From Vreelandella azerica (lineage in GTDB: Bacteria; Pseudomonadota; Gammaproteobacteria; Pseudomonadales; Halomonadaceae), in the NCBI RefSeq assembly GCF_013112225.1, contig NZ_JABFHI010000007.1:57134-121133 (forward strand): a DNA stretch of 64,000 bases, written 5' to 3'. Under the pieces are notes generated by a model, which was given only the letters and a program-made list of their open reading frames with translations, searched no databases and was not told the DNA's origin. The translations under genes were made by a program, and so were the position numbers. How positions within the stretch are numbered: the first letter of the stretch is position 1; the number at the start of each line of letters is the position of its first letter. Below are positions 23,679 through 33,990 of the stretch, piece by piece.

Positions 23679-24493
23679 TTAGCGGCTTGGAAATGTCCAT
23701 TCATCAGGTGCGGGTTCTTCGGCCAACGCATCGCGCCAGCTTTCCAGAACGGCTTGCTGACGCTGCTCACGTGGGGGCGAGGAGGAAAAAGGCAAGGAAG
23801 ATTCACGCGACTGCTGGTTACGCGCCTGAAGAAGGGTGAGGTTGGCTCTGGCCAGCAGGTGCGCGCGTAGATAAGCGGCAGAGCCCCCTGACGGCGGACC
23901 CTGGCAGCCGCTTCGTCATCAAGGGCATTCCAGCGTGCTTCATCAATGTGATAAAGCTCAGGCAGCTCCTTCAGAACCGGCGATTCCCACGAGGTTAACA
24001 CACCATAATCATCCAGCACGCTCGCCAGTTGACTCAGTTTCTCGGAACCGTTTGCCCATGCTTTCAGAAATTCATGCGTTTTCTGCACAAAGCTTGCCAA
24101 GCCGCGCTCATCATCAAACAACGGCTCTCCCTCATAGCTTTGTACCAGCCACTCAGAGCTCTCATCGACACAGAGTGTATCGGGGTCTTCGCGGTGAACA
24201 CCAAACGGCTGGCTGCGCAACGCGGCCGGCACATAGCGCTGGCACCAACGTCCATCATTACCATCTACCCAAACATTCCGCCCAGGCACTAGGCCAAGCA
24301 GAGCCACCACCGACCAGGTGCCTTCCTCAAATCGGAAAGCAATGGGAAATGCCAGTGCCGCCTGGGCAAGCTCCTGCTCGGCCAGAGGTACCCAATGAAC
24401 CTCGGCAGCAAAATCATAGGACGTAAAACGCTGCCACATCAGGCCGCCGTGTGCTGACCATGAAAGAGGCACTAATGACGCATCACTTAACAT
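23679..24493 (-). CDS. SapC-family protein, frameshifted
   Basis: About 271 aa. The ATG at 24493 follows GAGGAG. The pattern VPLSWSAHGGLMWQRFTSYDFA, VHWVPLAEQELAQAALAFPI, VALLGLVPGRNVWVDGNDGRW, CVDESSEWL and LASFVQKTHEFLKAWANG matches the SapC family (Pfam PF07277), which despite its name is not the SapC ABC permease and has no clear biochemical role. No signal peptide or TM segment. The end reads in another frame after a CG-repeat indel near 23866; the corrected tail is YAHLLARANLTLLQARNQQ and stops at 23679. It lies between tolC and the SLBB gene with short gaps (45 and 24 bases), so it is co-transcribed with the exporter. In other genomes SapC genes often sit near TonB receptors or halogenases, so this setting is unusual. 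Confidence 0.75.
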
Positions 24494-24517
24494 CCTGGCT
24501 CCTCTCAAAACTATCTA

Positions 24518-25636
24518 TTAAAGCAGCTCTTCTACGCTATCACGCATATTGACGCCGTCGCCCGGGAAGTCCATTGATGGCAGCAGCAGATCAATAACGC
24601 GGTTCCAGCGCGCAATCGGCGCTGTCGTGACGTAGATAACATCACGTGGCTCAAGCGTGAACTGGCTGCCCACCATAAAGGCAGTCGCGTTACGGATATC
24701 CAGCTGAAAAACGGTGGCCAGCTTGTCGCTTTCTTCAGGCTGGCGGCGCAACACAAAAATGCCTGAAGGCGCGGCCTTGGTTTCATCCAGTCCACCTGCC
24801 CGCGAGATAGCATCTGTCAACGAGAAGCGATCAGCGCCCATACGCAGGCTGCCCGGTGAGCGCACCTGCCCCATCACTGCCACCGCCTGGTTATCCGAGG
24901 TAGGCACATGTAACACATCGCCATCTTCAAGCAGCAGGTTCTGACTCAAGTCGCCTTCTTTCAACAAGGCATACAAGGAAATTTCCCGCTCTTGTCCGTC
25001 GCGGTTCAGCACCGCATCATGCCAGTTGGCATTGTCCGCCAACCCCCTGCCTGGCTGATGGCATCAATAATGGTCAGCGGCGTATTGGTAATCGGCAGCG
25101 CCCTGGCAGAGCTTACAGCACCACTCAAGAAGACTTTTTGCGATTCGAATGCGGCCACTCGTATTACCACTTGAGGGTCGGTGAGATACTCGCTCAAGCG
25201 GCGGGACAGTTCCTGCTGGATATCCTTAACCGTGCGCCCCTCTGCCTCCAATGTACCGATGAAGGGATAACTAATGGTACCGTCAGCCTGTATCAAATTC
25301 CCTGATTCATTGAGCGAACGATCTGACCCGGCGCCAAAAGGGTTAGTCAGCTCCGGATGGTTATAACAATAATGCTTAACACATCGCCGGGTCCCACCAG
25401 ATATTCGTAGTCATCAAATGCCTGGCGCTGTTCTGCGCTGAGCGGTTGCGCTCTGGAAACAACCGAGCGATAAGTGGACACAAGACCCGGCGTTATGGGT
25501 TCGATATCTACCAGGTCATCCAGAGGAGCACTTTCAGTGCGATACTCGATATTGCCACCGGGTGCTAATGCACAGCCACTCAGTACAACCCCAAAAAAAG
25601 CCGCCATAGCGGGTAAAAAAGAATTTTCCGATTCAT
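24518..25636 (-). CDS. Wza-type SLBB polysaccharide export lipoprotein, three frameshifts
   Basis: About 373 aa after repair. If the A run near 25611-25616 has one more A, the protein starts at the ATG at 25636 with MNRKILFLPAMAAFFGVVL and lipobox LSGC. Then DYEYLVGPGDVLSIIVYNHPEL (Poly_export motif), SYPFIGTLEAEGRTVKDIQQ, and two SLBB-like blocks (VFLSGAVSSARALPITN; VAVMGQVRSPGSLRMG...DAISRAGGL). Other breaks: near 25362 (T run) and at 25043-25047 (C run, five read for six). Wza-like proteins form outer-membrane polysaccharide pores; no Wzc partner is seen here. It heads the minus-strand run before sapC, tolC, ABC and hlyD, linking protein and polysaccharide export. Confidence 0.8.
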
Positions 25637-25879
25637 AGCTCAGCTCAATAGAAGCAACACGCACTGATCACGGCAAGCGTTCAACCATGCAAAGTGTAGT
25701 CAAAGATTAAATATTGCATCAGTCTACTCTGCACAGGCCATTAGCTCCAGCCCTCGATTGGCTTTGCCTCATGCCGATCCTCGAAAAACATGCCTAAAGT
25801 TTCAAACGCTTTGGCCGATTCTTGTAGAATGTGACAAATTCGTCACTCAATACTGTTTTATCGCGGGAAGGAACTGCCA
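25637..25879. promoter_or_regulatory. Divergent promoter region: exporter operon (-) and lipoprotein pair (+)
   Basis: 243 bases between divergent starts. The plus-strand side carries GGAAGGAAC before the GTG at 25880. TTGGCC...TAGAAT near 25812-25834 could be a -35/-10 pair for the lipoproteins (about 17-base spacing). I see no convincing operator palindrome. Confidence 0.4.
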
Positions 25880-26629
25880 GTGTCATCCTACTCATTTGAT
25901 ACGCCATACACTCAGCCCGGCGCATTACCCTGGCTACGCCCTCTCGCTATCAGCGTAGCGGCAGTGGCGCTAAGTGGCTGTTTTAGTACGAACACCTCGC
26001 AAGCACCCATTGCGACGACCTACCCCTACAGCAAGCAGCAGCGCATGCAGGCCGCGCACCACTGGGATGTGCTGGCCAACCACCAGGCAGAAAGCATTGT
26101 CAGCCAGGCCGACACCCGTTTTCGCGATTTATATATCCTGCCCGCCGCGGATGACATGTCGTCGCTGCAGGGTGGCGAATTTGATCGTGGTTTTCGTGAC
26201 TTACTGACCAGCCAGCTGGTATCGCGCGGTGTACGCGTCGTGCAGGCGCCACATGAAAACAGTGCGTCCGTCCAGGTTAATGTGGAGCTTGTCGAACACC
26301 GGGCGAACCGATTTGTTCGCCCACCCAACGGGGTACTGACGGCCCTGGCAAGCGGCATTGCGGTGGCCACCTACCCCATCAACCATTGGAAGGAGCCTGC
26401 CCTGGCCCTGCTTCCCTTAGCGGCGGCCGCGGATGTCTCCAGCGGCAGTTGGACGAGCGAGAGTAATGAGGAAATCATTGTTACCACCCAGATTGTTGAT
26501 GACAATCAGATTCTCTATTCATCTTCCAACATTTACTACACCAACCAGGAAGACCGTCGCCATTACGCGCCCAACCAAGTAGTTAAACCACCTGCCATAC
26601 CCACTATCTCCATTTCGGACGCCTGGTAA
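25880..26629 (+). CDS. Lipoprotein of unknown function
   Basis: 249 aa, intact. GTG start with AAGGAA upstream. Signal peptide with lipobox VALSGC near residue 34. The body has a conserved-looking core: SIVSQADTRFRDLYILP, EFDRGFRDLLTSQLVSRGVRVV, ASVQVNVELVEHRANRF, a short hydrophobic stretch (LALLPLAAAA), and EIIVTTQIVDDNQILYSSSNIYY. I do not recognise the family. The alternation of beta strands around a DLLTSQL helix resembles small periplasmic domains such as FlgO or TolB-N. It ends four bases before the FlgO-like gene, so the two are a translationally coupled pair, divergent from the exporter operon. Confidence 0.8.
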   Translation: MSSYSFDTPYTQPGALPWLRPLAISVAAVALSGCFSTNTSQAPIATTYPYSKQQRMQAAHHWDVLANHQAESIVSQADTRFRDLYILPAADDMSSLQGGEFDRGFRDLLTSQLVSRGVRVVQAPHENSASVQVNVELVEHRANRFVRPPNGVLTALASGIAVATYPINHWKEPALALLPLAAAADVSSGSWTSESNEEIIVTTQIVDDNQILYSSSNIYYTNQEDRRHYAPNQVVKPPAIPTISISDAW

Positions 26630-26633
26630 GCCT

Positions 26634-27206
26634 ATGCACCTGATCCCGTTTTCACCTCTGAACCTGTCTGTTTTGCGCGGCCTTCTATTGACGTTCATGA
26701 CGGTTGTATTAAGCGCCTGCTCACTGCTGGATACCAGTAGCTCAGCACCACCTCCACAGCCCGACCTCTCCGAACTCGCCCATCAAGCGGCCGAAAAGAT
26801 CGTGGCAGGCAACCCTGACATTACCCATTACAGCCCGATGATCGCCTCCACCTTTGTGGATATCGATAACCTGAGCCAGTCCTCAACCTTTGGACGCATC
26901 AGCTCAGAAATCATGGCATCCGCCCTGGCGCGTTACGGTATGCAGGTACGTGAAATCAAGATGCGCGACAGCATGTTCATTGAAGAAAGCGTGGGCGAGC
27001 TGATCCTCTCCCGCCAGGTACAGCGCCTGAGTGCTCAGCACGACGCCCGTTCGATATTGATGGGCACTTACGCCCAGGGGCAGGATTATATCTACGTCAG
27101 CGCGCGAGTAGTAAGCACAGGGAATGCCATGGTGCTGGGAACGGCCGATTTTCGTCTGCCGCTGGATAATAATACCCGTAGCCTGCTCGACGATGGTGGT
27201 TGGTAG
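26634..27206 (+). CDS. FlgO-like outer-membrane lipoprotein
   Basis: 190 aa, intact. Signal peptide with lipobox VLSACS near residue 26, then a Pro-rich linker and a FlgO-type domain: DITHYSPMIASTFVDIDNL, STFGRISSEIMASALARYGM, EIKMRDSMFIEESVGELIL, ARSILMGTYAQGQDYIYVSA. In Vibrio, FlgO is an outer-membrane lipoprotein affecting flagellar stability; FlgO-domain proteins also occur away from flagellar loci. There are no flagellar genes here, so a surface-adhesin or exporter-related role is more likely. It starts four bases after the preceding lipoprotein gene and is convergent with the giant gene across a strong hairpin. Confidence 0.8.
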   Translation: MHLIPFSPLNLSVLRGLLLTFMTVVLSACSLLDTSSSAPPPQPDLSELAHQAAEKIVAGNPDITHYSPMIASTFVDIDNLSQSSTFGRISSEIMASALARYGMQVREIKMRDSMFIEESVGELILSRQVQRLSAQHDARSILMGTYAQGQDYIYVSARVVSTGNAMVLGTADFRLPLDNNTRSLLDDGGW

Positions 27207-27214
27207 CAGCAAGA

Positions 27215-27246
27215 GTGGCTGGGCCGAAAATCATCGGCCCAGCCAC
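27215..27246. terminator. Strong hairpin between convergent genes
   Basis: GTGGCTGGGCCGA (27215-27227) pairs perfectly with TCGGCCCAGCCAC (27234-27246), with a six-base loop. It lies between the FlgO-like stop (27206) and the repaired stop of the giant gene (27256). There is no T tract on either strand, so it may act as a bidirectional Rho-assisted terminator or 3' mRNA stabiliser. Confidence 0.6.
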
Positions 27247-27255
27247 ATTCAGGTG

Positions 27256-30200
27256 CTAGCTGCCTGACTGATTGTCGTAACTGGTCAACCAGTTCTCCTC
27301 ATTGAAGTTATCCAGCGTGACATTCTCGAAATTTGCCAATAACTGCGCATTGGGAGAGGACTCCGCCCCCCTTCCACCCGGTATAGCTGGGCATCGTCAT
27401 CAATCGTCAGCGTTTCACCGTTACCCGCCAGCAGATAGGTCACCTCGCCATCCTCAAGGCCAAGATCATTCAGCCAGCCAGTATCTGCACCAGTGAACTC
27501 AGCGGTGGTGAAGACCGCAAAAGCCACGTCTACTCCCAAGGCCTCACTTTCATCGGTGTATTGCGCGAAATTAGTGTTTTCCCAATCAGTGGTATCGTAG
27601 CCACGCAGCTGGGGCAGCTCGGTATCGGCCAGTTCTATAAACAGCTGATCCCTTCCTTCCGGCGGCGTACCCGTCGTGAAATCTGTAAAGCTTTCAGGGG
27701 CGCTCCCGATCGCGGGATTCCCGTCCAGGCTGTATTCAACCGCCTCACCTGAACGCACATAGTTAGCCAGTGCTTCCAGCTCAGTAAACTGATCCAGAGT
27801 GATCTGATCATTGGTGACATTCAATTCATCAGCCCGGGTCAGATGTGCCACATCGCCGGCTGCCAGGATTGCCTCGGCTGAATCAAGCACCGTCCAGTCA
27901 AACAGACTATCCAATCTCTCTATGGTTGGCGTATAAGCCCCTTCAAGGATCTCTTCCGCCTGTTCCAGCGTATCACTGGCCGTCGCGATGTCGATGCTAC
28001 CCGGTTGGTAAGGGACATCAGGCACAATTTCATAGTTGTCGACGAGGCCGTCGCTTTCCACAGCCTCTTTCATGGTATAGCGTACTCGGGTTCCGCCCAG
28101 CGCAAAACTTCCTCCTTCTTCCACAGCTCCCAGCACATCCAGCAGATCCTGGTAGTTTTCAAAAACAATGAACGTCTCCGTCTCGTTCAGGGTAACGGTT
28201 TGCGCTTGAGACACTTCTGGCGTGGTCAGGTTATCCACCAGGGTTTGAGGGCTGTCGTCTATATCCCACTCAAGGGTCTCCAGCGGGTTATTGATGGCAC
28301 CATCAACCACATCAAGCATGGTGTTGGCCTGTGCCACCGTAATAGCATTACTCAGCGTACTGCCAGACACGATGGCATAGTTATCCAGCAAGCTATCCTC
28401 GGCGACCGTCTCAAACCCGGCGGTTGCCCCAAACGCCTCATTCAAGGTGTAACCCACGGCTTCTGCATCGCGCTCGAAGTTGGCGAGTTCATTCAAATCT
28501 TTGAACTGATCCAGACTAATCTGGTTATTGGTAACGTTAACTTCGTCCGCCCGGGTGAGATGACCGACATCACCGGCTGCCAGAATCGCCTCAGCCGAAT
28601 CGCGTACCGTCCAGTTGAATAACGTATCGGCATCAAGGCCTTCGGGCCGAAAAGCGTCAGCAAGGATACTTTCAACCCGCATCAGGGTACTGCTGGCGTC
28701 TCTGAGACTCAGATTATCCAGTGCGTAGGGGGACATCCGTAATAATTTCATAAACACCGACTGGCCCATCGTTTTCTACCGCCTGCTCCAGGGTATAAAG
28801 CACCCGCGTACCCACAAGTGACAAACTACCCGCGTCATCTGCGGCCCCCAGCGCTTTCAGCAGCGTCTGATAGTTATCATAATCAATGGTTCTGTCGCTG
28901 ATGATAACGGTTTGCGCCTGGGCCACTTCGGGCGTTTCAAGGCTATCAAGCAGCGCCTGGACAGTGTCCTCAAGCCGCCAGTTCAGGGTTTCCAGAGGAT
29001 CATTGACGGCGGCCTCCACTACATCGACCAGCGTATTGGCCCGAGCCACCGAGATACTGTCAGCAAGGGTACTGTCTGGCGTGATGGCGTAATTATCCAA
29101 CAGATCACCGACGGCCGCGGGATCAAAGCCATTAGTCGCGCCAGACGCCTCCTCCAGGGTATAGGCCACAGCGACTGGACCGCGTTCATAGTTTTCCAGA
29201 GCGTCCAGCAAGGTGAACTGGTCAAGAGAGATCTGATTATCCGTCACCCTCAATTGTGTGGCCCGGGTGAGAGGATCCACATCACCGGCATCCAGAATCG
29301 CCGCGGCTGAATCACGCACCGTCCAATTGAACAGCTCATCAACATCAGGATTTTCAGGTGAACGGGCACCAGCAAGGATATTTTCGACACGCGTCAGGGT
29401 AGCGCTGGCGTCAGTGATACTGAGATCGTCCCGGTCATAGGTTGCGTCCGGCACAATGTCATAATCATCGACAGGCCCATCGTTATCCACCGCCTGCTCC
29501 AGGGTATAAAGCACTCGCGTATCCACAAGTGACAAACTACCCGCGTCATCTGCGGCCCCCAGCGTTTTCAACAACGTCTGATAGTCGTCATATGAGATGA
29601 CATCGTCGCTGATGGTAACGGTTTGCGCCTGGGCGACTGCGGATGTTTCCAGATTATCGAGCAGCCTCTGAGTGCTGTCATCAAGCTCCCAGCTCAGTGT
29701 TGCCAAAGGATTATTAGCCGCGCCCTCCACCACGTTGACCAGGGTGTCGGCCTGAGCGACCGAAATAATTTCGGAGAGAGTACTGTCAGCGGCAATCGCG
29801 TAATTATCCAACAGTTCACCGACCGCCGCCGGATCAAAGCCACCTGTCGTGCTGAATGCCTGATCAAGGGTGTAAGCCACGGCTTCGGCGTCGCGGGCAT
29901 AGTTATCCAGAGTACTTAGCTCGTCAAACTGCGCCAGGGTGATCTGGTCATCGGCGACATTAATGACGTCAGCCCGGGTAAGAGGGACTATATCGCCGGC
30001 CGCCAGAATTGTTTCGGCCGCGTCACGTATTGTCCAATTGAACAGTGCATAGACGTTGGCGTCATCAGGCGCCAGCGCACCTTCAAGAATAGTTTTGATT
30101 TGCGCCAAGAACTCCCTGGTCTCATTGATGCTCAACCCGTTCAAGGGATAGGCCTCGTCCGGCACAATTTCATAGGCATCAACGGGGCCACCACTTTCCA

Positions 30201-33200
30201 CTGCCTGCTGCAGGGTATAGCGCACCAGAGTGTCATCCAGCACAAAACGCCCGCCATCTTCGGCACGTCCAAGGGCATCAATCAGCTGCTGATAATCCAG
30301 GTAGTTGATGATGTCATCGCTCAGGGTGACCCGATCAGCGGCGGTAATGGCACGATTGTCAGCACTTTCCAGGATGGGCAGGACCATGGCCAACCCATCA
30401 AGCACTTGCCACTCCAATGCGTCCAATGCCACTGTGTTCTGGGCGTTATCCAGAATCTCCAGCGCCGTCTGGGCACGCGCGACCCCGATTTCCCCCAGAG
30501 GCTGACGAACATCAAGCTCGTAGCTGGCAGGCAGGTTGTCAGCATCTACCGCACTCAAGGCTTCCTGCATGGTGTAAGAGATGATTTCATCGCCCACTAC
30601 ATAGTTGTCCAGCCCTTGAAGCAGCTCATTTTCGCGCAGAGAAATACGCGCGTTGGTGACAGTCACCTCGCCAGCATTCTGAATATAGGGCTGGTCGATC
30701 GTCGCCTCTGCGGTAATCGCAGCGGCCATATCCTCGATGCGCCAGTTGAAAATTTCGCCAAGCGCCAGATCATCGGTATTATCCGCCTTCTCGACCAACG
30801 CCAACACCTGGGAGTAGACGCTTTCCGCCTGATCAACCCTCAGCGCATTGGGTGGCACCCACAAGGCGTCAGGATCAATCGCATAGGAGCTATCTGGCGA
30901 CAACTCTTCTGCCACCGCCTGTTCAAGAGTGTACTGAGGAATTACCCCTTCGCTTGAAAAGTTAGCCAGCTCAATCAGCTGTTCATAGTCGCGAACTGGC
31001 ACATAGTTACTGGCGACCTGAATACTTTGAGCTTGAGTAATATGTGCTTGGCCAATATCCGCCACGACTGCACTGGCGGTGTCCTCGATGCCCCAGGTGA
31101 ACAGGCCATCCGGCAACGCATCACGGTTGCTCGCTCCCTGTATAAACGGATTGACACGCGCGTATTCGGCCTCAGCCTGATCAACCGTCAACGTGCCTGC
31201 GTCAATGGTAGGTTCCGCTTCCAGGCGGTAGTTACTGGCCAGAGGCTCGGCATCCAGCGCCTGTTGAAGCGTATAGACCACCAGCGTATCTGCCAGCTCG
31301 AAAGGCCCAAGGCTATTCAGTTCAACAAACTGCTCAGGTGTCAGTTCGCTTTCTGCAACCTGAAAGGAATCAGCCAAGGCCAGCTCTGGCCGTTCAGGCG
31401 ACACGTCCAGAATGTTGTCGAGGGTGTCCTCGATACTCCAGTCCAGTAACTCGCGCCAGGCATCATCGCCCTCTGGTGAATTTTGGGCGTTATCCAGAAT
31501 CCGTGCCGCTGTATCAATCAACGCCGCCCCTCTCTCCAGGCTAACGTCCCGCTCTACATAGACGGCATCAAGGTCAATGGTGTAGTTGGCAGGCAGCTCC
31601 AGGTCATTATCCAGACTATCCATGATCGCCCGCATCATGGTCATGGGCACCACCGTATCGCCCAGATCGAACTGCGCTAAAGTGTCCAGCTCGCGATACT
31701 GGCCGATCGTAATAGTGGCATCGCGCAGAGTGACCGAGTCAGCCCCTTGAATCTCAGGCCTTGAAAGCGTATCAGCGGCCAGAATCAGATCTGCAGTGGA
31801 CTCCACCGACCAGCGATACTCTTCACCGGTAGGAATGCGCTCGCTACCAGTTTGTTGGCTATAGGCCGCGTTATCCAACAGGCTATTGACCCGTTGCAGC
31901 TGCTCCCCTGCTCGGGTCAGATCCAGCACGCCTGCATTCAACGGCGACTCTGACGGAATAATAACGTACTCACCTGATGCCGGCGGCAAAGGTAACGCAA
32001 GCGCTTCTTCCAGCGAATAATCATCCAGCCTGGCCCGCTCACTGACTTCAGGAAGAATACTGCCCTCAGCGCCCTGCGCTTTTATCTGCGCCTCGCTTAG
32101 CGGGTTAGCGTTGCCTTCCCGATAGGTCGCCAACAGGCTTTCATCCGGCGTATCAGCTGCGGCATCAAGGCTATCCAGCACGCTGACCACAGGTAACTCA
32201 GCCCCTGGCAAGCCAATGGCCGACGCCATTTGCTCATTGCTCAGGGTGCTGCCGTTATTCACCGCCTCAACCATCATCTGATAAAGGTTTGACAGGGCGG
32301 CATCAGCACTTTTACCGGCAGCCTGGGCGGCGGATAACACGCTTGCTACCTTGATACCGGCCACCAGCAGCTCCAGATTTGCGCTGCCTTCGGCCAGGGG
32401 GTCAGTGTTACGTAGATCAATGGGCGTGTCCTGACCCTGCAACCCCAGCGCTCTTAATACTACGGATTCCGCATTAGTACTGTTGCTTGCAACCATCAGG
32501 GTAGTTAGCGGTGTGACCACTGAAGAGCCTTCCGGCGCGCGCAGGGTCAAGTTAAACGGCTGATTGGTCGCAATATCAACGCTTCCCTGCGTGCCGTCAG
32601 CAGCGGCTACCGGGTCTACCTGTATATAGCCACTGCCCTGCAAGCCTTCAAAGAAGCCATCCTCGTTAGTGATGACTTCGTTGCTATCAAACTCTCGTGT
32701 CACTTTAGCGCCAGCAATATAGCCATCAATGACAAAACCGCTGATCGTTGAAGGCGCACTCTCACCGGTGCTGCCGCCTCCGCCTCCACCGCCCCCACCG
32801 CCAGCAGCAGCGCCCGCGCCTAATGCCAACGTACCGCCACCTACATATACCCAAGGGGAAATACCACCCCCATCGGCATCCGCTGATGAACCGCTGCGGA
32901 TATTGCTACTCGTCGATGAGCCTGTGCTCAGTGCACCGTTCGACACCACTTGCCCCACCAGCAATGACGACACATCCTCACTACTGGCAATACCATAACG
33001 AAGCGCATCGTCAGCACCAATCCAGGCAACATCACCGGTCACATCAACATCACTGCTGCTCAGCAACAGGCGCGCACCGTCCTCTCGGGTCACCTCGACG
33101 GCCCCACTGGGCAGCACCTGCCAACTGGCCACGTCCGGCAACGAGACTAACGAGGTCTGTAGTACCCTGCTCTGCCCCAGCGCCTCCAGCAAGGCATCAA

Positions 33201-33621
33201 GCTCGACAACAACTTCTCCGTCTTCAAGTGCTACATGGCGAGGAGCAATTTCAACTGCCATGCCACTTTGCATCTCAAGAGTCACCCCGCCGTCAGACTG
33301 GCGAACCACGTCAGATACGCCAATAACATCATTAGCCAAGACCTTCAGCTCATTGGCTAACGCCGACTGTGCCAGCAGCGGCATCACCAGGGTACTGCCT
33401 ATACCGCCACGCTTGATTGCACGTTGATTGTTCTTGACCCAGCGACGCACAAAGGCAATGCGGTCGCCGGGGTCCAGTGGAATATCGATACGCCGAGCAC
33501 CGGACATATCTGAATGTTCGAGTCTTTTATCCAAGTTACCTACACGCACACCTGGCAACCAATGGCCACCCAAAGTAGCAGGCCGGGTCAACGTTTTTAA
33601 CAGTGCTGCTATCGACATCAT
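27256..33621 (-). CDS. Giant T1SS-type protein with twelve W-centred repeats (about 2,120 aa), two frameshifts
   Basis: N-terminus: basic region, FVRRWVKNNQRAIKRGG, hydrophobic STLVMPLLAQSALAN and the module NDVIGVSDVVRQSDGGVTLE, all parallel to the giant at 18310. Then a Gly-rich hydrophobic stretch (GGGTLALGAGAAAGGGGGGG), the FVIDGYIAGAKVTREFD...VVTPLTTLMVAS domain, and twelve units of about 110-135 aa, each with W-[ST/x]-[IVL]-x-D (YRWSVEST, LDWSIEDT, FNWTVRDS and so on), L..L.NY and YTLxQA. The C-terminus is a T1SS-like block. Breaks: C run at 28737-28741 (one base too many) and C run at 27366-27371 (one too few); the repaired tail reads SSPNAQLLANFENVTLDN and stops at 27256. Probably exported by the adjacent T1SS. 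The start (two ATGs) has no clear SD and abuts an IscB-type element end. Confidence 0.75.
27700..31860 (-). repeat. Twelve tandem 110-135-aa protein repeats
   Basis: Protein-level repeats inside the giant. The consensus elements in order are: [FL]xWx[IVL]xD followed by a short Ala/Leu helix; A..[VI].[VI].[DN]..I....[YF]..L..L; YTL.QA; a nY.I segment; and a v..A...l..V..il.gA.n helix leading to the next W. Four consecutive pairs at the C-terminal side alternate FNWTVRDS-type and L.W.LDDS-type units, suggesting duplication of a two-unit block. DNA identity between the later units is high (for example 28870-29120 against 29580-29840). Confidence 0.85.
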
Positions 33622-33637
33622 CAGATTTTGCGCGAGA

Positions 33638-33661
33638 TACCCGGTACTTCTAGTGCCGGGA
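33638..33661. other. IS200/IS605-type subterminal hairpin
   Basis: CCCGGTAC and GTGCCGGG form an eight-base stem (one G-U pair) around TTCTA, just beyond the IscB fragment's 3' end. Single-strand transposons of the IS200/IS605 group carry such hairpins near their ends; IscB elements belong to this group. Confidence 0.6.
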
Positions 33662-33693
33662 GGGATAGCGCGTCGCTCGTAAGGCGACTTGTA

Positions 33694-33972
33694 TTACGCC
33701 ATCGCCTGCTCCGCGTCTCCTTTTTGGTTACTGGATGGTCTGAGGTGATAGCCGTAGCCATCGCCGAGTTGTATCACGGTGCAGTGCTTGTGCGAGAAAC
33801 CTCGTATGGCACCGTCTTTGGTCTGGACGTTGAAGAAGCTGCCGGTCTTGCGAACGGACGCACGGCCGGTATGGATGCCGGCTTTTTTGCCGTTCGGCAT
33901 CACAACTTTCACCATGTCGCCGGCCTGAAAGCCATGAACCCGTTTCTGCCAATTCCGCTTGCATTCAGCTGA
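33694..33972 (-). pseudogene. iscB: IscB C-terminal fragment
   Basis: The minus strand encodes WQKRVHGFQAGDMVKVVMP, GKKAGIHTGRASVRKTGSF and IRGFSHKHCTVIQLGDGYGY, the C-terminal target-interaction domain of IscB (the HNH/RuvC RNA-guided nuclease ancestral to Cas9). The RuvC and HNH domains and the upstream omega-RNA region are absent. The sequence stops abruptly near 33972, 19 bases before the uppS stop. A subterminal hairpin follows on the other side, so this is the right end of an IscB element. Inactive. Confidence 0.7.
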
Positions 33973-33990
33973 AGTTTACGCGGATTTTTA

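Noticed and set aside
23679..24493. SapC as an antimicrobial-peptide ABC transporter permease
   Set aside because: No transmembrane helices; the match is to the unrelated PF07277-type SapC family.
7783..33621. A complete LapA/LapD/LapG adhesin-release system
   Set aside because: The exporter is LapBC-like, but no LapG protease or LapD receptor gene is seen in the window.
33628..33972. Plus-strand 114-aa ORF opposite the IscB fragment
   Set aside because: The minus strand encodes a clear IscB C-terminal domain followed by the element hairpin; the plus reading has no recognisable pattern.
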